A DNA stretch of 64,000 nt, taken from assembly GCA_022824205.1 (NCBI GenBank), contig JAJEAI010000095.1, forward strand, positions 21,462-85,461, read 5' to 3'. This document shows, one piece after another, positions 34,083 to 43,514 of this stretch (the stretch's first letter is position 1; every line of letters starts with the position of its first letter). Below the pieces are notes generated by a model, which was given only the letters and a program-made list of their open reading frames with translations, made no database searches and was not told the origin of the DNA. Made by a program: the position numbers and the translations under genes. This DNA is from Candidatus Binatia bacterium (GTDB taxonomy: Bacteria > Desulfobacterota > Binatia > UBA9968 > JAJDTQ01).

Positions 34083-35858
34083 CTAACGGACGTCCAGCCC
34101 ATGGCGGCGGCTGAGCTTGTAGAAGAGGCTGGCCAGGACAACGGTGCCGACGCTGATGCCCAGGGCGAAAGCCGACAGACTCCCTACGTGGCCGTTGTCC
34201 CAAAGCTCCCAAATGACCACGGAGATCACCTCGGAGCCGGGGCTGTAGAGCAACAGCGCGACGGACAGCTCCCGGATGGTGATGAGGAAGATGTAGATCC
34301 AACCGGCGAAAAGCGCCGGCATCATCAGCGGGACCATGATCTTCCGCGCCACGTTGCCCCAGCTCGCGCCGCTGGCGGTGGCGCTTTCCTCCAGTTCCTT
34401 GTGGATGCCGATGAGGCCGGCATGGCTGAAGCGCATGGCGTAGGGCAGATAGCGTGCCGAAAACGCGATGACCAGGATCCAGATGGTGCCGTACACGGGA
34501 ATCGGCACCACGAGGTAGGTCTGCAGGACGGCCACCCCCATGACGATGCCCGGGAACACCAGCGGCACCATGGTCAACCGGTCCAGGTGCCAGCGCATCT
34601 TGATGTTGGTGCGCGTCACCAGCCAAGCGGTGACGAACGCCACGCCCACGCAGGCGGTGGCGGACACCATGCTGATGGTGACGTTGTTGGTGATGGAGCG
34701 CAGGATCTTGTCATCGCTGAACGCTTCCACGTAGTTGTTCAGGGTGAACATGGAGAGCGCGTCCCATGAGGGCACCACGAGGTAGGGCATGAAGCTCGAC
34801 CAGATCAGCGCGGTGAGCGGCAGAAGCTGGAGCATCGGCAGACCCAGCAAGGCCAAGCCGCCCAGCCAGCGCCACCGTCCCAGGTCCTTGCGCCGGGGCT
34901 GAAACCCCTTGCCGGTGATGGTGGTGAACCGGTGCGCGTGCTGGGTGACGCGATAGTACGGAACCAGGCAAAGGGCCACCAGGGCGATGAGCAGCACGGA
35001 ATAGGCGCTGGCGTAGCCGTACTCGGGCACGAACCCCTCGATCAACTGGAGGTAGATCTGCGTGGTCATGACCTCGATGCCCGCGGGAAGACCGACCAGC
35101 GCGGGAATCTCGAAGGCCTCCATGCTGCGGATGAAGGTGAGGATCAGCACCGAGAGAAGGCTGGGCATGGCCATGGGCAGGGTCACCTTCCAGAACACCT
35201 GCCAGTCGCTGCTGCCGGCCACCACCGCGGCCTCCTCCAGCGACGGGTCCATGGACCGGAACGGCGTCGCCATGAGCAGGAACACGATGGGGGTCCAGAG
35301 GAAGCCCTCCACAAGGATCATGCCGCTCATGGAGAAGAGGTTGAAGAGGGGCATGATGCCGGTGACCGATTTCACGGCCATGTTGATGAAGCCCGCCTCC
35401 GGCCCCAGCAGCAGGATCCAGCCGATAACCTTGACCAGCCCCGGGACGGCGAACGATACGAAAGCCGCCAGGTAGGCAACGGCGCGGAACGGCGCGTTGC
35501 TGCGCTCCGCAAGCCAAGCCATGGCGGTGCCGAAGACAAGCGCCCAGGCGGCGCTGCCCACGGAAAACACGACGGAGTTCCAGATCAGCGTCTGGAACTC
35601 GTCCAGCCCCTCGAAGATATCGAAGTAATTCTGAATCGTCAGACCGATGATGTCCGAGTCTTCGGAAGGAACGAAACTCGAATAGATGATGAAAACCAGG
35701 GGCGGGATGACGAGATACAGGAGCACGAGCGCGCAGGGTATGAACAACCACAGGGGAAAGTCACGGCCCTGCCTGCTGGGACGGAGGACATCGAGAAATG
35801 CCCAGGCTCCGCTCCTGGTCGGACCGGACTCCTTGAACGCTGCTTCGTCTCTGCTCAA
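34083..35858 (-). CDS. ABC importer permease, two fused transmembrane domains (FbpB type)
   Basis: This membrane protein of about 591 residues has two permease halves with EAA-like loops EEAAVVAGSSDWQVFWKVTLP near 215 and EESATASGASWGNVARKIMVP near 510, and about 12 helices. The start is uncertain: a TTG at 35858 with AGGAA ten bases upstream is preferred; the open frame runs up to 35909 (also TTG). The binding-protein gene lies upstream on the same strand (36001-37035) with about 140 bp between them. No ATPase is adjacent. Confidence 0.8.
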   Translation of the reverse strand: MSRDEAAFKESGPTRSGAWAFLDVLRPSRQGRDFPLWLFIPCALVLLYLVIPPLVFIIYSSFVPSEDSDIIGLTIQNYFDIFEGLDEFQTLIWNSVVFSVGSAAWALVFGTAMAWLAERSNAPFRAVAYLAAFVSFAVPGLVKVIGWILLLGPEAGFINMAVKSVTGIMPLFNLFSMSGMILVEGFLWTPIVFLLMATPFRSMDPSLEEAAVVAGSSDWQVFWKVTLPMAMPSLLSVLILTFIRSMEAFEIPALVGLPAGIEVMTTQIYLQLIEGFVPEYGYASAYSVLLIALVALCLVPYYRVTQHAHRFTTITGKGFQPRRKDLGRWRWLGGLALLGLPMLQLLPLTALIWSSFMPYLVVPSWDALSMFTLNNYVEAFSDDKILRSITNNVTISMVSATACVGVAFVTAWLVTRTNIKMRWHLDRLTMVPLVFPGIVMGVAVLQTYLVVPIPVYGTIWILVIAFSARYLPYAMRFSHAGLIGIHKELEESATASGASWGNVARKIMVPLMMPALFAGWIYIFLITIRELSVALLLYSPGSEVISVVIWELWDNGHVGSLSAFALGISVGTVVLASLFYKLSRRHGLDVR

Positions 35859-36000
35859 CGGTGGAAATTCCTGGTGACGGCCGGTCCCGTACACAGTGGT
35901 CGCGTGCAATCACCGGCAACCCGAGGGCGGGGCTGTACCCTGCCCTCGGGTTGCACGATCAACTGCACGGGGCGCACCGGAGGATCGCCCGTGAAGTCCA

Positions 36001-37035
36001 TCAGCGGCGGCCGATTGAACGCAACTGCTTGTTGAGTTTCTTGGAAATCCTGTTGTAAGCCTTCGAGCTCATTCCCCGTTCGGGGTACACGCGCTTGAAC
36101 GGATAGTCCAGCCACGCCATTCCGTAGTGGAACTTCTGCAGGATCTTCTGTCCTTCGATCAGGACGAAGTTGGTAAGCAGAAGCGCGGCATGGGGGTGCG
36201 GCGAATTCGCGAAGATCGCGGAACCGCCGGCGTTGGTCGGGACTTCGTCCAAGGCGTTCCATCCGATCGGCGCACCCTCGGCGATCTTCACGAGCGCGTG
36301 ATTGCGGAACACCGAAGGCGACACCACGAACTCGCCGGAGATGATCAGGTCGCGAGTGGCCGTACCCGAGATCTTCACGAGCTTGACCTGCTGCTTCTTG
36401 AGCTGCTCGACATATTCCTCGCCCTTGACGTTGATCATGCTCGACAGCATCCGGTCGCCCGTGCTCTGCACGCTCATGACGATCTTGCCCTTGAGTTCCG
36501 GGTTCAGGAGGTCGTCGAAGCTCTTGGGCGCCTTCTCCTTGGGCATCTTGTCGGTGTTGTATCCGAGGCCGATGAAGGACTCGCGGTCCGTGACCCACCA
36601 TACCCCGCCGCTCTTGGCCTTGGTCTGGTGCTCATCCGGCCACCTCTTGTGCTCCGGGCTGCTGTAGGGCGTGATGATGTTCCGCTCGCGGAGCAACTGC
36701 AGGATGCCCGGGGTGCTCTCGATGGCATCCACGAGGTATTTGCCGGCCTTGTACTCGGCGAGGATCTTGGCGGCAATGTCCTTGCTGCCCGCCCGATAGA
36801 CTTCGATCTTCACGTCCGGGTATTTCTTGGCGAACTCCGCCTGGATGGTCTTGTAGGATTTGCCGCTCAGCGACGTGTACCAGACCACCTTGCCTTCCTT
36901 CTTGGCACCCTCCTCCAGCATCTTGTGGTAATCCGCTCCCTTGTAGTTGGCCAGCTTTTTGACGGCCTCGCTCTGGCCCCACGCCGCGGACACGGTCAGG
37001 AAAAGAAGCGCAACGGTCAGGTATAATGCCTTCAT
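36001..37035 (-). CDS. periplasmic solute-binding protein of an iron(III)-type ABC importer
   Basis: This 344-residue protein has a signal peptide (residues 1-20, cut after SAAWG) and the FbpA-like fold: EGAKKEGKVVWYTSLSG near 41, SKDIAAKILAEYKAGKYLVD near 84, FIGLGYNTDKMPKEKAPKSF near 154 and AGGSAIFANSPHPHAALLLT near 265. CAGGAGGACATCCTT gives a strong start at 37035. It pairs with the fused permease downstream. Lysine content is unusually high for this GC-rich genome. Confidence 0.85.
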   Translation of the reverse strand: MKALYLTVALLFLTVSAAWGQSEAVKKLANYKGADYHKMLEEGAKKEGKVVWYTSLSGKSYKTIQAEFAKKYPDVKIEVYRAGSKDIAAKILAEYKAGKYLVDAIESTPGILQLLRERNIITPYSSPEHKRWPDEHQTKAKSGGVWWVTDRESFIGLGYNTDKMPKEKAPKSFDDLLNPELKGKIVMSVQSTGDRMLSSMINVKGEEYVEQLKKQQVKLVKISGTATRDLIISGEFVVSPSVFRNHALVKIAEGAPIGWNALDEVPTNAGGSAIFANSPHPHAALLLTNFVLIEGQKILQKFHYGMAWLDYPFKRVYPERGMSSKAYNRISKKLNKQLRSIGRR

Positions 37036-37199
37036 AAGGATGTCCTCCTGTCGGGTTTGACTCCTGTGGAAGCTTGGCGCGCGCACGCGCGGGCACCTAC
37101 TCTTGCATACGCTCAACGCCGTTCTATGGCACGGGCCGTCAGCTTGTCAAACGGAATGCATTGGGCGAAGATGGGTGCGGTTCCGGGAAGGCTGGAAAG

Positions 37200-37994
37200 A
37201 TGCGTGCAGCGCTCCGTATCACGATCACGGTCACCCTTTTCCTCGTGTTTTGCCACGGCGCCCTCTTCGCCGCCTGCAAGGAGGAAGGCTTCGCGGGCCG
37301 TTTCTTCCGGCCCGCGCATGCCGCCGCGCCCGACGCCACCCTGCACTACTTCGGCCACAGCTTCTTCCAACTCGTCACCAGCCGGGGCACGCGCATCGTC
37401 ATGGACCCGCTGGCGCCGGGCTGGTACCCCACGCCGGACGTAACCGCGGAAGCCGTCACCATCGGCCGGGAGCACCAGAACCATAACTGGATACCCATCG
37501 TGCGCGGCCGGCCGCTGATTCTCCGGGGTCTCCGGGAGACCACCTACGCATACGAATGGAACCAGGTCCGCACCACGGTCAAGGACGTCTTGATCTACAG
37601 CGTGCCCATCTACGTAAGCCGTCCCGACGGCGACCTCTTCAAGGGAGCGGCGTTCGTCTACGACCTCGGGCGGCTGTGCGTCGCGCACCTGGGTGACTTG
37701 GCCCACCGGCTCACGGCCAGGCAACTGAAGCAGTTCGGCAAGGTGGACGTGGCGCTGGTGCCCATCGGCGGACGCACCACCATGGGGCCTCGGACCGCCC
37801 GCGGCGTGGTCGAACAACTCAAGCCGAAGATCGCGATCCCCATGCACTACCGCGACGACCTCGAGCGCGTGCGCATCTTCACCGAGGGCTTCCCCACGCG
37901 CACCGTGCCGGAGGGCACCCTGGTTGTCAGCAAGGCGGCGCTGCCGCGCAAGACGGAAATCGTCGTGCTGGGCTATCGCGGGGGACCGTTCTAG
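37200..37994 (+). CDS. secreted metallo-beta-lactamase-fold protein with altered HxHxDH motif
   Basis: This 264-residue protein has a signal sequence (residues 5-25) ending LFAAC, which may be a weak lipobox. The mature part is UlaG/MBL-like: LHYFGHSFFQLVTSRGTRIV near 49, DPLAPGWYP near 69, AHLGDLAHRLT near 165 and IAIPMHYRDD near 221. The metal motif, usually HxHxDH, reads R90-E-H92-Q-N-H95, so the first His and the Asp are replaced. The protein may hold one metal or none. It is divergent from the binding-protein gene at 36001. GGAAAG directly before the ATG is a short-spaced ribosome site. Confidence 0.75.
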   Translation: MRAALRITITVTLFLVFCHGALFAACKEEGFAGRFFRPAHAAAPDATLHYFGHSFFQLVTSRGTRIVMDPLAPGWYPTPDVTAEAVTIGREHQNHNWIPIVRGRPLILRGLRETTYAYEWNQVRTTVKDVLIYSVPIYVSRPDGDLFKGAAFVYDLGRLCVAHLGDLAHRLTARQLKQFGKVDVALVPIGGRTTMGPRTARGVVEQLKPKIAIPMHYRDDLERVRIFTEGFPTRTVPEGTLVVSKAALPRKTEIVVLGYRGGPF

Positions 37995-38043
37995 CTAGTT
38001 CGAGGTCGAGTCATGCGGCTCTTTGCGCTAACACTCTTTGCGG

Positions 38044-38072
38044 TTGACTGGGACGCTGTTCCATCCTATTTT
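38044..38072 (+). promoter_or_regulatory. sigma-70-type promoter of the TAXI-TRAP operon
   Basis: A -35 TTGACT (38044-38049) and -10 TATTTT (38067-38072) are 17 bp apart and lie about 75 bp upstream of the TAXI binding-protein start. The gap 37995-38149 holds nothing else notable. Confidence 0.55.
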
Positions 38073-38149
38073 ACGCGGATTCGTCGGGCGGCGCCTTGGT
38101 GGTATACAGCGGCCAGCGCGCCGCGTAACAACCAGTTCAGGAGGTTTTC

Positions 38150-39133
38150 ATGAGAAGCTTGAGACTCAAGGGGTTGCTGGTGGCGGTCGCGGTGGCGGCC
38201 ATGGCGTGGGCGGCGGGGCCGCAGCGGGCGACCGCGGCCGAGATGCCATCGAGCCTGGAGATCGGCGGCGCCAGCATCGGCGGAGCCTTCTACGTGGTGG
38301 CGGGCGGCGTGGCCAAGCTGCTGGAAGAGAACATGAAGATCCCGGTGACCGCGGCGGTGACCGAGGGCTCGCGCGAGAACGTACGCCTTATCGACCGCAA
38401 GCAGATCTTCATGGGCGTCATCGCGTCGAACAACTCGTACCCCGCGTACCACGGAGTCCTGACGTTCAAGAAGAAGCACCCCCTGGCCCTGGTCATGGGC
38501 CTTTACCCCAACGCCTTCACGCTTCACACACTGCCCGGCAGTCCCGTCAACTCGTTCGCCGACCTCAAGGGGAAACGCGTGGGCGTGGGCACCGGCCGGA
38601 CTTGGGATGCCTTCATGGTGCCCCTGATGAAGGCCCACGGATTGACCTACAAGAAGGACTTCAAGCCCGTGTACGCGGGTATGAGCGACCTGTACACGCA
38701 GCTCGGCGACGGCAACATCGTCGCCATGCCGACCATGGTCTCCGGGCTGAGCCCGATCCCCGCGGCGTTGCGCCTGCACGCCGAGAAGGGCGCGCGGTAC
38801 CTGCCGCCGGAGCCCCAGGCGGTGGAGAAGATGGTCAAGCAGTTCCCGTACATGACGCGGCAAACCATTCCGGCGAGCACGCCCACCTTCGAGAAGGCCG
38901 TCGAGACCTTCGACATCGGCGGCCCTCTCCTCACCGTCCGCGCGGACGCCGACGAGGAACTGGTCTACCGGGTCATCAAGATGATTCACGAGAACCTGGA
39001 CAAGCTGGCGGAGGACGTGCGCTACTTCAAGTACGCACAGATCAACCCGGCGGTGCTGACCACCCAGATCGGGGTCCCCTATCATCCGGGAGCCGTGCGC
39101 TACTGGAAGGAAGCCGGACTCTGGAAGAAGTAG
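38150..39133 (+). CDS. TAXI-family TRAP transporter solute-binding protein
   Basis: This 327-residue periplasmic protein has a signal peptide (residues 1-30, ending RATAA) and the TAXI start LEIGGASIGGAFYVVAGGVAK. Further motifs are EGSRENVRLIDRKQI near 73, LKGKRVGVGTGRTWDAFM near 142 and the family end NPAVLTTQIGVPYHPGAVRY. It delivers a small organic acid to the TRAP permease, using an ion gradient. CAGGAGGTTTTC precedes the ATG. A remnant of a second TAXI C-terminus lies 100 bp downstream. Confidence 0.9.
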   Translation: MRSLRLKGLLVAVAVAAMAWAAGPQRATAAEMPSSLEIGGASIGGAFYVVAGGVAKLLEENMKIPVTAAVTEGSRENVRLIDRKQIFMGVIASNNSYPAYHGVLTFKKKHPLALVMGLYPNAFTLHTLPGSPVNSFADLKGKRVGVGTGRTWDAFMVPLMKAHGLTYKKDFKPVYAGMSDLYTQLGDGNIVAMPTMVSGLSPIPAALRLHAEKGARYLPPEPQAVEKMVKQFPYMTRQTIPASTPTFEKAVETFDIGGPLLTVRADADEELVYRVIKMIHENLDKLAEDVRYFKYAQINPAVLTTQIGVPYHPGAVRYWKEAGLWKK

Positions 39134-39220
39134 GCCTCATCGTCACGTGACCACGGCAATGGGACCGACGGCGCCCGTCCGCGGCGCCGCCGGTCCGATG
39201 CCGCCGGTCCAGTACCGACC

Positions 39221-39292
39221 AAGGACATCGACGTGCTCTTTCATACGGGCGCCGTGGGGGATTGGAAGGAGGCGGGGCTGTGGAAGCAATAG
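39221..39292 (+). pseudogene. C-terminal remnant of a second TAXI binding protein
   Basis: Twenty-four codons (TKDIDVLFHTGAVGDW, then KEAGLWKQ and TAG) align without gaps with the last 24 codons of the TAXI protein just upstream (TTQIGVPYHPGAVRYW, then KEAGLWKK and stop). About 15 of 24 residues are identical. The remnant overlaps the permease start, so its coding end supplies that gene's ribosome site (GGAAGGAGG). It marks a past tandem duplication and deletion. Confidence 0.7.
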
Positions 39293-41190
39293 GCCGGATC
39301 ATCACCCGGCTGCTGGCGATCGGACTGTCGGCTTACGCGGTCTGGAACGCCTTCAGTCCGTTGCCGCCCCTTCAGGAACGCAGCCTTTTCCTGCTGGTTC
39401 TGTTCGCCTTGTTGTTCCTCACCCAGGCGACGGAGCGCGAGCGCCCGACCCAGGTGGCGCTGGATCTCTTCTGGCTGGCGCTCAGTCTGGCGACCTTCGG
39501 CTACGTCTTCATCGAGCACGAGGAGATCGCCTTCAAGTCGGGGCTCGTCACCCAGACCGACCTGGTGCTGGGGGTGATCTGTGTCATCGTGGTGCTCGAG
39601 GCCACCCGGCGGATCGTCGGCATGGCGCTGGTGATCACCGCGTTGGTGTTCCTGGTCTACGTCTTCTACGGCCAGCATCTGCCGCGGTGGGTGGGGGGCC
39701 ACGGCGGCTTCGACCTGGACCGCATCGTCACCACCGTCTACCTGTCCGGCAACGGCGTCTTCGGGGTCGCCACCTACATCACCTTCAAGTTCGTGTTCCT
39801 GTTCGTGATGTTCGGCAAGCTGCTGGAAGCCACCGGCGCGCTGGCGTTCATCATGGAGTTCACCCGTTCCCTGGTGGGGAGATACCGCGGCGGCCCCGCA
39901 ATGATGGCCGTGGTCTCCAGCGGCATGATGGGATCGGTGAGCGGCAGCGCCGTGGCCAACGTCATGGTCACGGGTTCCATTACCATCCCCCTCATGAAAC
40001 GAGTGGGCTTCCAGCCCCACGTGGCCGGGGCGGTGGAGGCGGCCGCGTCCACGGGCGGGCAGTTCATGCCTCCGGTGATGGGTGCCGCGGCGTTCCTCAT
40101 GATGCAGTTCCTGGCGGTGGACTACCTCCAGATCGTCAAGGCCGCCCTCATTCCGGCCGTGTTGTACTTCATCGGTGTGCTGGCGGGCGTCTACTTCTAC
40201 GCGTTGCGCTCCGGGCTTACGGGTTTGCCGAAGAGTGAACTGACGAGCATCCGGGAAGTCGTGCGCGAGCCCCAGGGGCTGACGTTCATCGCCGGCATCG
40301 GCCTGCTCATCGTGCTGCTGCTGCTGCGCATGTCGCCGGTCCAGGCGGTGCTGAGGGCCATGGCCGTCATCGCGGTGCTGGGAGTGGGCATCGCGGCCAT
40401 CTCCATGTTTTTCCGGGACCGGGGCGCGTTCGTGAAGACGGCCCCCGCAGGAGCCTGGAGCGCCATCAAGAAAGGCATCGACGTATTCGAGGGCACCGGC
40501 CGGGACTTCGTCACCCTGGGCACCGCCGTGGCCTGCGTCGGCATCATCATGGGCACCATTCTGATGACCGGCCTGGCCACGCGTTTCTCGGGTCTCGTCA
40601 TCGGCATGGCCGGCGGCGACCTGACCATTATCCTGCTGCTCACCATGTTCGCGTCCATGATCCTGGGCATGGGACTGCCCACCAGCATCGCGTATATCAT
40701 CCTGGCCCTGATGGTGGCGCCCGTGCTCATCAAGGTGGGCGTCTGGCCCATGGCCGCGCACCTCTTCATTTTCTTTTCCGGCATGCTGTCCATGGTGACG
40801 CCGCCGGTGGCCCTGGCCGCCTATGCCGGGGCTACCGTCGCGGGCAGCGACTTCTGGCGCACAAGTCTGTTCGCGGGCCTGATTTCGCTGCCGGTGTACA
40901 TTTTGCCCTATGCCTTCGTCTTCGGCACGCCGTTGCTGATGCGGGGCCACCCCGTGGATATCGTTCTGACCACGGCGACGGCGGCCGCTGGGGTCATCCT
41001 CAACGCCTATGCCTTGGTGGGCGACTTCAAGGACCGGAGAGAAGCCGTGGAGCGGATCGTCGTGTTCGCGGCCGCCATCATGCTCATCGCCCCGGGCGCG
41101 ATGACCGACATCGTCGGCATGATCCTGGCCGGGGCCGGGTTGGCGCGGCCGCTGCTGCGGCGCATGTCCACGGCCAACGCCGCGGGGTAA
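39280..41190 (+). CDS. TRAP transporter fused permease (small plus large subunits)
   Basis: This 636-residue membrane protein has about 16-18 helices. The N-terminal four-helix part corresponds to the Q subunit and the rest to the M subunit. The M part shows GSVSGSAVANVMVTGSITIPL near residue 225, EAAASTGGQFMPPVMGAAAFL near 254, FASMILGMGLPTSIAYI near 458 and MVTPPVALAAYAGA near 506, all typical of TAXI-type fused permeases. The start is a GTG at 39280, eight bases after GGAAGGAGG; a TTG at 39262 is less likely. It works with the TAXI binding protein upstream. Confidence 0.9.
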   Translation: MEAIGRIITRLLAIGLSAYAVWNAFSPLPPLQERSLFLLVLFALLFLTQATERERPTQVALDLFWLALSLATFGYVFIEHEEIAFKSGLVTQTDLVLGVICVIVVLEATRRIVGMALVITALVFLVYVFYGQHLPRWVGGHGGFDLDRIVTTVYLSGNGVFGVATYITFKFVFLFVMFGKLLEATGALAFIMEFTRSLVGRYRGGPAMMAVVSSGMMGSVSGSAVANVMVTGSITIPLMKRVGFQPHVAGAVEAAASTGGQFMPPVMGAAAFLMMQFLAVDYLQIVKAALIPAVLYFIGVLAGVYFYALRSGLTGLPKSELTSIREVVREPQGLTFIAGIGLLIVLLLLRMSPVQAVLRAMAVIAVLGVGIAAISMFFRDRGAFVKTAPAGAWSAIKKGIDVFEGTGRDFVTLGTAVACVGIIMGTILMTGLATRFSGLVIGMAGGDLTIILLLTMFASMILGMGLPTSIAYIILALMVAPVLIKVGVWPMAAHLFIFFSGMLSMVTPPVALAAYAGATVAGSDFWRTSLFAGLISLPVYILPYAFVFGTPLLMRGHPVDIVLTTATAAAGVILNAYALVGDFKDRREAVERIVVFAAAIMLIAPGAMTDIVGMILAGAGLARPLLRRMSTANAAG

Positions 41191-41225
41191 TTCGAGAGCA
41201 CGACCGGGCAGGCGTGACGACGGCC

Positions 41226-41300
41226 AGTGTGGTGTCTGGTTAATTCGCAGCATAATATGCGGAGGATTTTTCGTCGTCGGCAAGGCGCGATGACGAGCAG
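41226..41300 (+). mobile_element. left boundary repeat of the 41-47 kb island (MITE-like)
   Basis: Positions 41226-41262 match the reverse complement of 47357-47393 at 36 of 37 bases (core GGTTAATTCGCAGCATAAT). The next 35 bp (ATTTTTCGTCGTCGGCAAGG, then CGCGATGAC) match the MITE-like element at 59664-59837. The integrase coding remnant begins directly after it. Confidence 0.75.
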
Positions 41301-41660
41301 TGGCGGGTTCGGGTGGAGGGGAACCCGCACGTGATTCCGGGGCAGAAGCCGGGCACGCACCTGCGGAACCTGAACGATCCCTGGGGCCGGATACGCAGGA
41401 GCGCGAAGCTCGACGACGTGCGGCTTCACGACTGCCGCCACTCGTTCGCGTCGCGGGCGCTGGCGCTGGGCGAGGGGCTGACCATGATCAGGAAGCTCCT
41501 GGGTCACACGAAGGTGGAGACCACCGCGCGGTACGCGCACCTGGCGCGGGAGTCGGTGCGCGAGTCCGCCGTCCGCATATCCGACAGCATCGCCGCCGAC
41601 ATCCTCAGGGGATACCGAGTGGACGGCGGGGACGAAGCCCCGGCCGGGACGGCGACGTGA
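41301..41660 (+). pseudogene. tyrosine recombinase (integrase), C-terminal remnant
   Basis: About 118 codons of the catalytic end of a phage/ICE-type integrase remain. HDCRHSFASRAL near 36 codons after the GTG carries the second-box His-x-x-Arg, and LLGHTKVETTARYAHL carries the final His and the nucleophilic Tyr. The first-box Arg and the N-terminal DNA-binding domains are absent. Coding starts immediately inside the repeat boundary (WRVRVEGNPHVIPG), so the 5' part was lost with the repeat event. It cannot be active alone. Confidence 0.85.
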
Positions 41661-41782
41661 TCCCTGGATCGTCCGGGCCGGCCCGGTCCGTGGTCCGCGG
41701 GTACTCTGCCGGTGAGGGTGTTTCCGGTACGGAGACGCGAGCCTGAAGGGGGCGGAAATCATCCCCTGCCGGAGGCCGTCGG

Positions 41783-42646
41783 ATGCGCCAACTCGACCTG
41801 TTCCAGGACAGTCCCCGCACGGTCGCGCTGAACGTGTTGCGCGAAGCTGTCTTGGCGCGCAATGCCCCCGGAGCCGGCATCGCCCTCGAACGGCTCCTGA
41901 ACCTCGCCCCTGACCATGAGAGGGCAAGCGACGCCGGGACGCTCATTGCGGTCCTGGAGGCGCCCGCGCCCGAGGGCCCCGACGAGGGAATCGAATGGCT
42001 TCACGCCCTTGAGCGGGAATGGCGCCCCGCCGCGATGCGCTTGCTCGGGAGCGGCGACGGCCGGGATTTCCTGGCGCCGGTGTGGCGCTGCATCGGCGGG
42101 GCGCTCGGCCCGCGGCCCTTCGATCCCGTCCATCCCGAACTCCACGCGAGTTGGGCCTACCGGAAAGGGCAGGACTGGGAGAACCTGAAACGCTCGGTGC
42201 TGGACGTGCCGGAGCACGAAACGACGCCCGCGCTGCTCGCGCGGCTGGCGGAAGCGGAATACCGGTTGGGCGACCGCACGCGGGCCTTCGGGCACTGGTT
42301 CGAACTCTGCTGGCGAGCCCCCGCGGTTCTCCGGGGGCTGGTGGACGATCCCGGCTTCCCTGACGCCGACGTTGCCGCGGCATGGGGCGCCGCGCAGGAT
42401 CAGGACGTGGAGCCGGAGCTGTCGCCCGAGTGGTTCCCCGCCTGGATGCTGCTTCAGGAGCCCTCGCTGGCCGCCGGACTCCCGCCCTGTGGCGAGAACC
42501 ACGGGCCGCGCCGGGCCTTCGACGTGGTCCGCGACCTCTTGACCAACCACGCAAACAACGCGCGCCGCATCGCGCTGCGCCGTGAGCTCAAAACGCTTCA
42601 TCCAGCCTTGTTGACCGGGTACCTCGATCGGTTCGCCGGAGACTGA
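41783..42646 (+). CDS. hypothetical helical protein
   Basis: This 287-residue, Trp- and Leu-rich protein starts MRQLDLFQDSPRTVALNVLR and is probably all-helical with TPR-like pairs (ALERLLNLAPDHERA, then LARLAEAEYRLGDRTRAFGH). GGAGG lies six bases before the ATG, so it is likely expressed. There is no signal peptide or membrane segment. I recognise the N-terminal phrase from uncharacterised proteins of Gammaproteobacteria but no function. It is one of few intact genes in the island. Confidence 0.65.
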   Translation: MRQLDLFQDSPRTVALNVLREAVLARNAPGAGIALERLLNLAPDHERASDAGTLIAVLEAPAPEGPDEGIEWLHALEREWRPAAMRLLGSGDGRDFLAPVWRCIGGALGPRPFDPVHPELHASWAYRKGQDWENLKRSVLDVPEHETTPALLARLAEAEYRLGDRTRAFGHWFELCWRAPAVLRGLVDDPGFPDADVAAAWGAAQDQDVEPELSPEWFPAWMLLQEPSLAAGLPPCGENHGPRRAFDVVRDLLTNHANNARRIALRRELKTLHPALLTGYLDRFAGD

Positions 42647-42854
42647 CTCGCCGCTCCCCTACGCCCGAATACGCGTTGGTCTCTCGGCAACTGGGAGCCG
42701 GGCCGGGATGAAACCCCTCGGCTCACTCCACCTTATCGCGCCGACACCACGTCTCACGGGTCGGCCACGAGACGTCACAACTCCTACGGGTAAAGCAGGC
42801 GTCCCCCGTCTGCCCGTAGTTTCGCGCCGTTGTCAGGGGAATTATAGCGAATAG

Positions 42855-43145
42855 TCACATCTGCCTCATGGCTGCCGCGACAATCCGTGTCGGTTCCTCC
42901 ATCTCTTTCGGAACCACAAACCACACCGGCCTTCCAGCGCGATTGGGGTAACCGGGCCGCTCGTCGTTTCCGTTCCAGCGAATACCGATGCGAACCTCAC
43001 GGTTTTCCCCATAAATCCCTTCGGAGATGGACCATCCATCGGGACCACCGGGATAGAGTATTTCGGTGGGTTCCCAACGAGTACGGCCTTTCCCGTATGC
43101 ACCAACTTCATCTGCGGGTATATATGTCACTCCGACCCTTCCCAC
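42855..43145 (-). CDS. small hypothetical protein, possible cassette gene
   Basis: This 96-residue protein starts at a GTG (43145), directly after the TGA of a 19-codon ORF (43147-43206) that has a good ribosome site (AAGGAAACAAACGGG). Coupling or a frameshift between the two is possible. The sequence is Gly-, Trp- and Tyr-rich beta (GRVGVTYIPADEVGAYG, then EVRIGIRWNGNDERPGYP, VWFVVPKEMEE). Base composition is visibly lower in GC than neighbouring genes, suggesting transfer. No family is recognised. 42647-42854 holds no gene. Confidence 0.5.
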   Translation of the reverse strand: MGRVGVTYIPADEVGAYGKGRTRWEPTEILYPGGPDGWSISEGIYGENREVRIGIRWNGNDERPGYPNRAGRPVWFVVPKEMEEPTRIVAAAMRQM

Positions 43146-43408
43146 TTCACCGATCGGTCATGGCCTCCTTGAGCGCCGTGGTCCTGCGGTTTGCGGTCGT
43201 CGCCATCCCGTTTGTTTCCTTCCGTTGATTGCAGCCATTGTGGAATACGGTATCTCGAGGTAGCCGACCGGCCGTTGAAAAGCGAGTCATTCCCAACGCG
43301 CCAGGTCCGGACAGCGGCGATGCGCCTATGCGCCCACCGTTGAAACCAGCCCGCGCCAAGGGGCGGGGCGAGAGGCTGCTCCGCCGGTTCCGTCCGGTTT
43401 CTTCGGAA

Positions 43409-43512
43409 TCAGGTCTTCTCGTACATGCCCCGGCCGGTGCGCCTGATCCGGCCTTCCTTGCACCACCGCGAGGCCACCTGCCTGAGGTAGGCTCGATTCT
43501 TCTCGCTCGGCT
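43409..43512 (-). pseudogene. winged-helix C-terminal fragment
   Basis: Thirty-three codons before the stop at 43409 read EKNRAYLRQVASRWCKEGRI then RRTGRGMYEKT, a typical end of a winged-helix domain with its beta-hairpin. Upstream on this strand the frame runs into the opposite-strand MoxR-like remnant, so the N-terminal part is missing. No start or ribosome site is visible. Confidence 0.45.
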
Positions 43513-43514
43513 CT

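Noticed and set aside
43229..43514. First two thirds of the plus-strand open frame 43229-43687
   Set aside because: The sequence is Pro/Arg-rich and antisense to a winged-helix fragment; only the last 50 codons look coding.
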